The translations under genes and the position numbers were made by a program. Positions 32,605 through 33,297 of a stretch of 33,297 bases of DNA are shown one piece after another. This DNA is from Burkholderiales bacterium (GTDB taxonomy: Bacteria > Pseudomonadota > Gammaproteobacteria > Burkholderiales > Burkholderiaceae_B): contig JAJTEM010000029.1 in assembly GCA_021299735.1 (NCBI GenBank), positions 1-33,297 of the forward strand. Direction: 5' to 3'. The stretch's first letter is position 1. Every line of letters begins with the position of its first letter. Below the pieces are notes generated by a model that was not told the DNA's origin, did not search any database, and saw only the letters and a program-made list of their open reading frames with translations.

Positions 32605-33297
32605 AGAGGTTTCTGATGTTTAGTGGTTTTGCATTGATGATGAGCGTTGCTCAAGCGGGGGGAGGGCATCAGCATGGTGCTCTGCCCAAAGTAGAGGGTG
32701 TTCGCCCGGTAGTTGGCACCAGTCCATGGGGCCCCGACGACGAAATTGGGCGCCTTAACTTGATGACCGCTGAATCACAACAGCAAGTGATGGCCCGAGT
32801 TGATGCGCGCAAGGTATACGACTTGTCAGTCGACTATTTCATTGGCATGCCAGGTTGGCATGCCGCAGGCGATCCTCGCTATCAAATCTGGATGACCCAT
32901 ACACCGAATGGCACACGGGTGGATGATCCGCTATTCGTGGGCAGCGAACAAAATGACCATGTTAGTTACACAGGCACCGCCTTTTCCATGTATTCGCACA
33001 CAGGCACTCACATTGATGCGTTGAATCACTTTGGCTTGAACGGCAAAATCTGGAATAACTTTGATGCGAGTAAGCACCTCGGTGACCGGGGTTGGAAGAA
33101 AACCGGTGCCGAAACCATTCCCCCGATCGTCGCGCGAGGTGTACTTCTGGACGTGACTGCCAGCAAAGGACTTGACATGTTGCCCGATGGATACCGTATT
33201 TCCAAACAAGACCTGCTAACTGCTTTGCTCTCGCAGGGAACCACGCTTCAAGAGGGCGACGTGGTACTCATTCGCACCGGGCGCATGAAAGTGTACG
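32601..33297 (+). CDS. Cyclase-family metal-dependent hydrolase, exported (partial)
   Basis: Start of a cyclase/kynurenine-formamidase-like hydrolase (PF04199 type), cut by the window end after 232 residues. A signal peptide (MKRFLMFSGFALMMSVAQA) directs it to the periplasm. The family marks PWGPDDEIGRLNLMT and SHTGTHIDALNHF (HxGTHxD metal motif) are visible, with a later VVLIRTGRM strand. The ATG overlaps the transporter stop by ATGA, which fixes the start. A secreted hydrolase with a coupled transporter under LysR suggests use or export of a small molecule, not yet identified. Confidence 0.85.
   Translation, partial: MKRFLMFSGFALMMSVAQAGGGHQHGALPKVEGVRPVVGTSPWGPDDEIGRLNLMTAESQQQVMARVDARKVYDLSVDYFIGMPGWHAAGDPRYQIWMTHTPNGTRVDDPLFVGSEQNDHVSYTGTAFSMYSHTGTHIDALNHFGLNGKIWNNFDASKHLGDRGWKKTGAETIPPIVARGVLLDVTASKGLDMLPDGYRISKQDLLTALLSQGTTLQEGDVVLIRTGRMKVY

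Overview
The window looks like chromosomal DNA of a Gram-negative betaproteobacterium, most likely Burkholderiales. The support is malate synthase G, RdgC, a Coq7-type ubiquinone hydroxylase, a CigR/RcnB-type exported protein, a LysR regulator and an IncI/R64-style thin pilus, at moderate base composition. A Limnobacter-like genus is a guess from overall flavour, not something I can prove. I see no rRNA, tRNA, CRISPR array, IS element or integrase.

Region 1 (1-4440, + strand): a tyrosinase/polyphenol-oxidase-like copper protein followed closely by two proteins resembling the Clostridium P47/OrfX lipid-binding (TULIP) family. This three-gene unit is the best candidate here for an undescribed system. 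Region 2 (4506-5667, - strand): an F-box-like plus leucine-rich-repeat protein with eukaryotic character (GALA-effector-like), and one base downstream a small disordered Ser/Gln/Asn-rich protein. Region 3 (5782-13891) is mostly housekeeping: glcB with a clear terminator, a divergent GMC flavoprotein oxidoreductase, a YbcJ-like S4 RNA-binding protein, a fusion of a DCC1 thiol-disulfide domain to Coq7, a delta-9-type fatty-acid desaturase, rdgC and a small membrane protein.

Region 4 (13888-25334, - strand): two uncharacterised genes (one HTH-like, with palindromes upstream), then a type IVb thin-pilus cluster. In transcription order this is an unknown 158-residue protein, pilL/tcpQ-like, pilN (secretin lipoprotein), pilO, pilP, pilQ (ATPase), pilR (platform), pilS (major pilin), pilV (minor/tip pilin) and an exported M15/DUF882 peptidase. 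The pilT (transglycosylase), pilU (prepilin peptidase), pilM and rci/shufflon of R64 are not present. The peptidase may supply the wall-opening activity. Two nearly identical 24-bp palindromes lie 50-60 bases upstream of the pilL-like and pilS starts, which suggests one regulator controls both transcription units. A strong hairpin between pilS and pilV probably lowers expression of the tip genes relative to the major pilin.

Region 5 (25646-33297): an alcohol dehydrogenase whose last ~15 codons seem frameshifted, a divergent molybdopterin oxidoreductase starting at TTG, an EgtB/SenA-family sulfoxide/selenoxide synthase, a CigR-like exported protein, a LysR regulator divergent from an EamA-type transporter, and a cyclase-family hydrolase cut by the window edge. 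The transporter and cyclase overlap by ATGA and share the LysR-bounded intergenic region, so they look like a small regulated unit.
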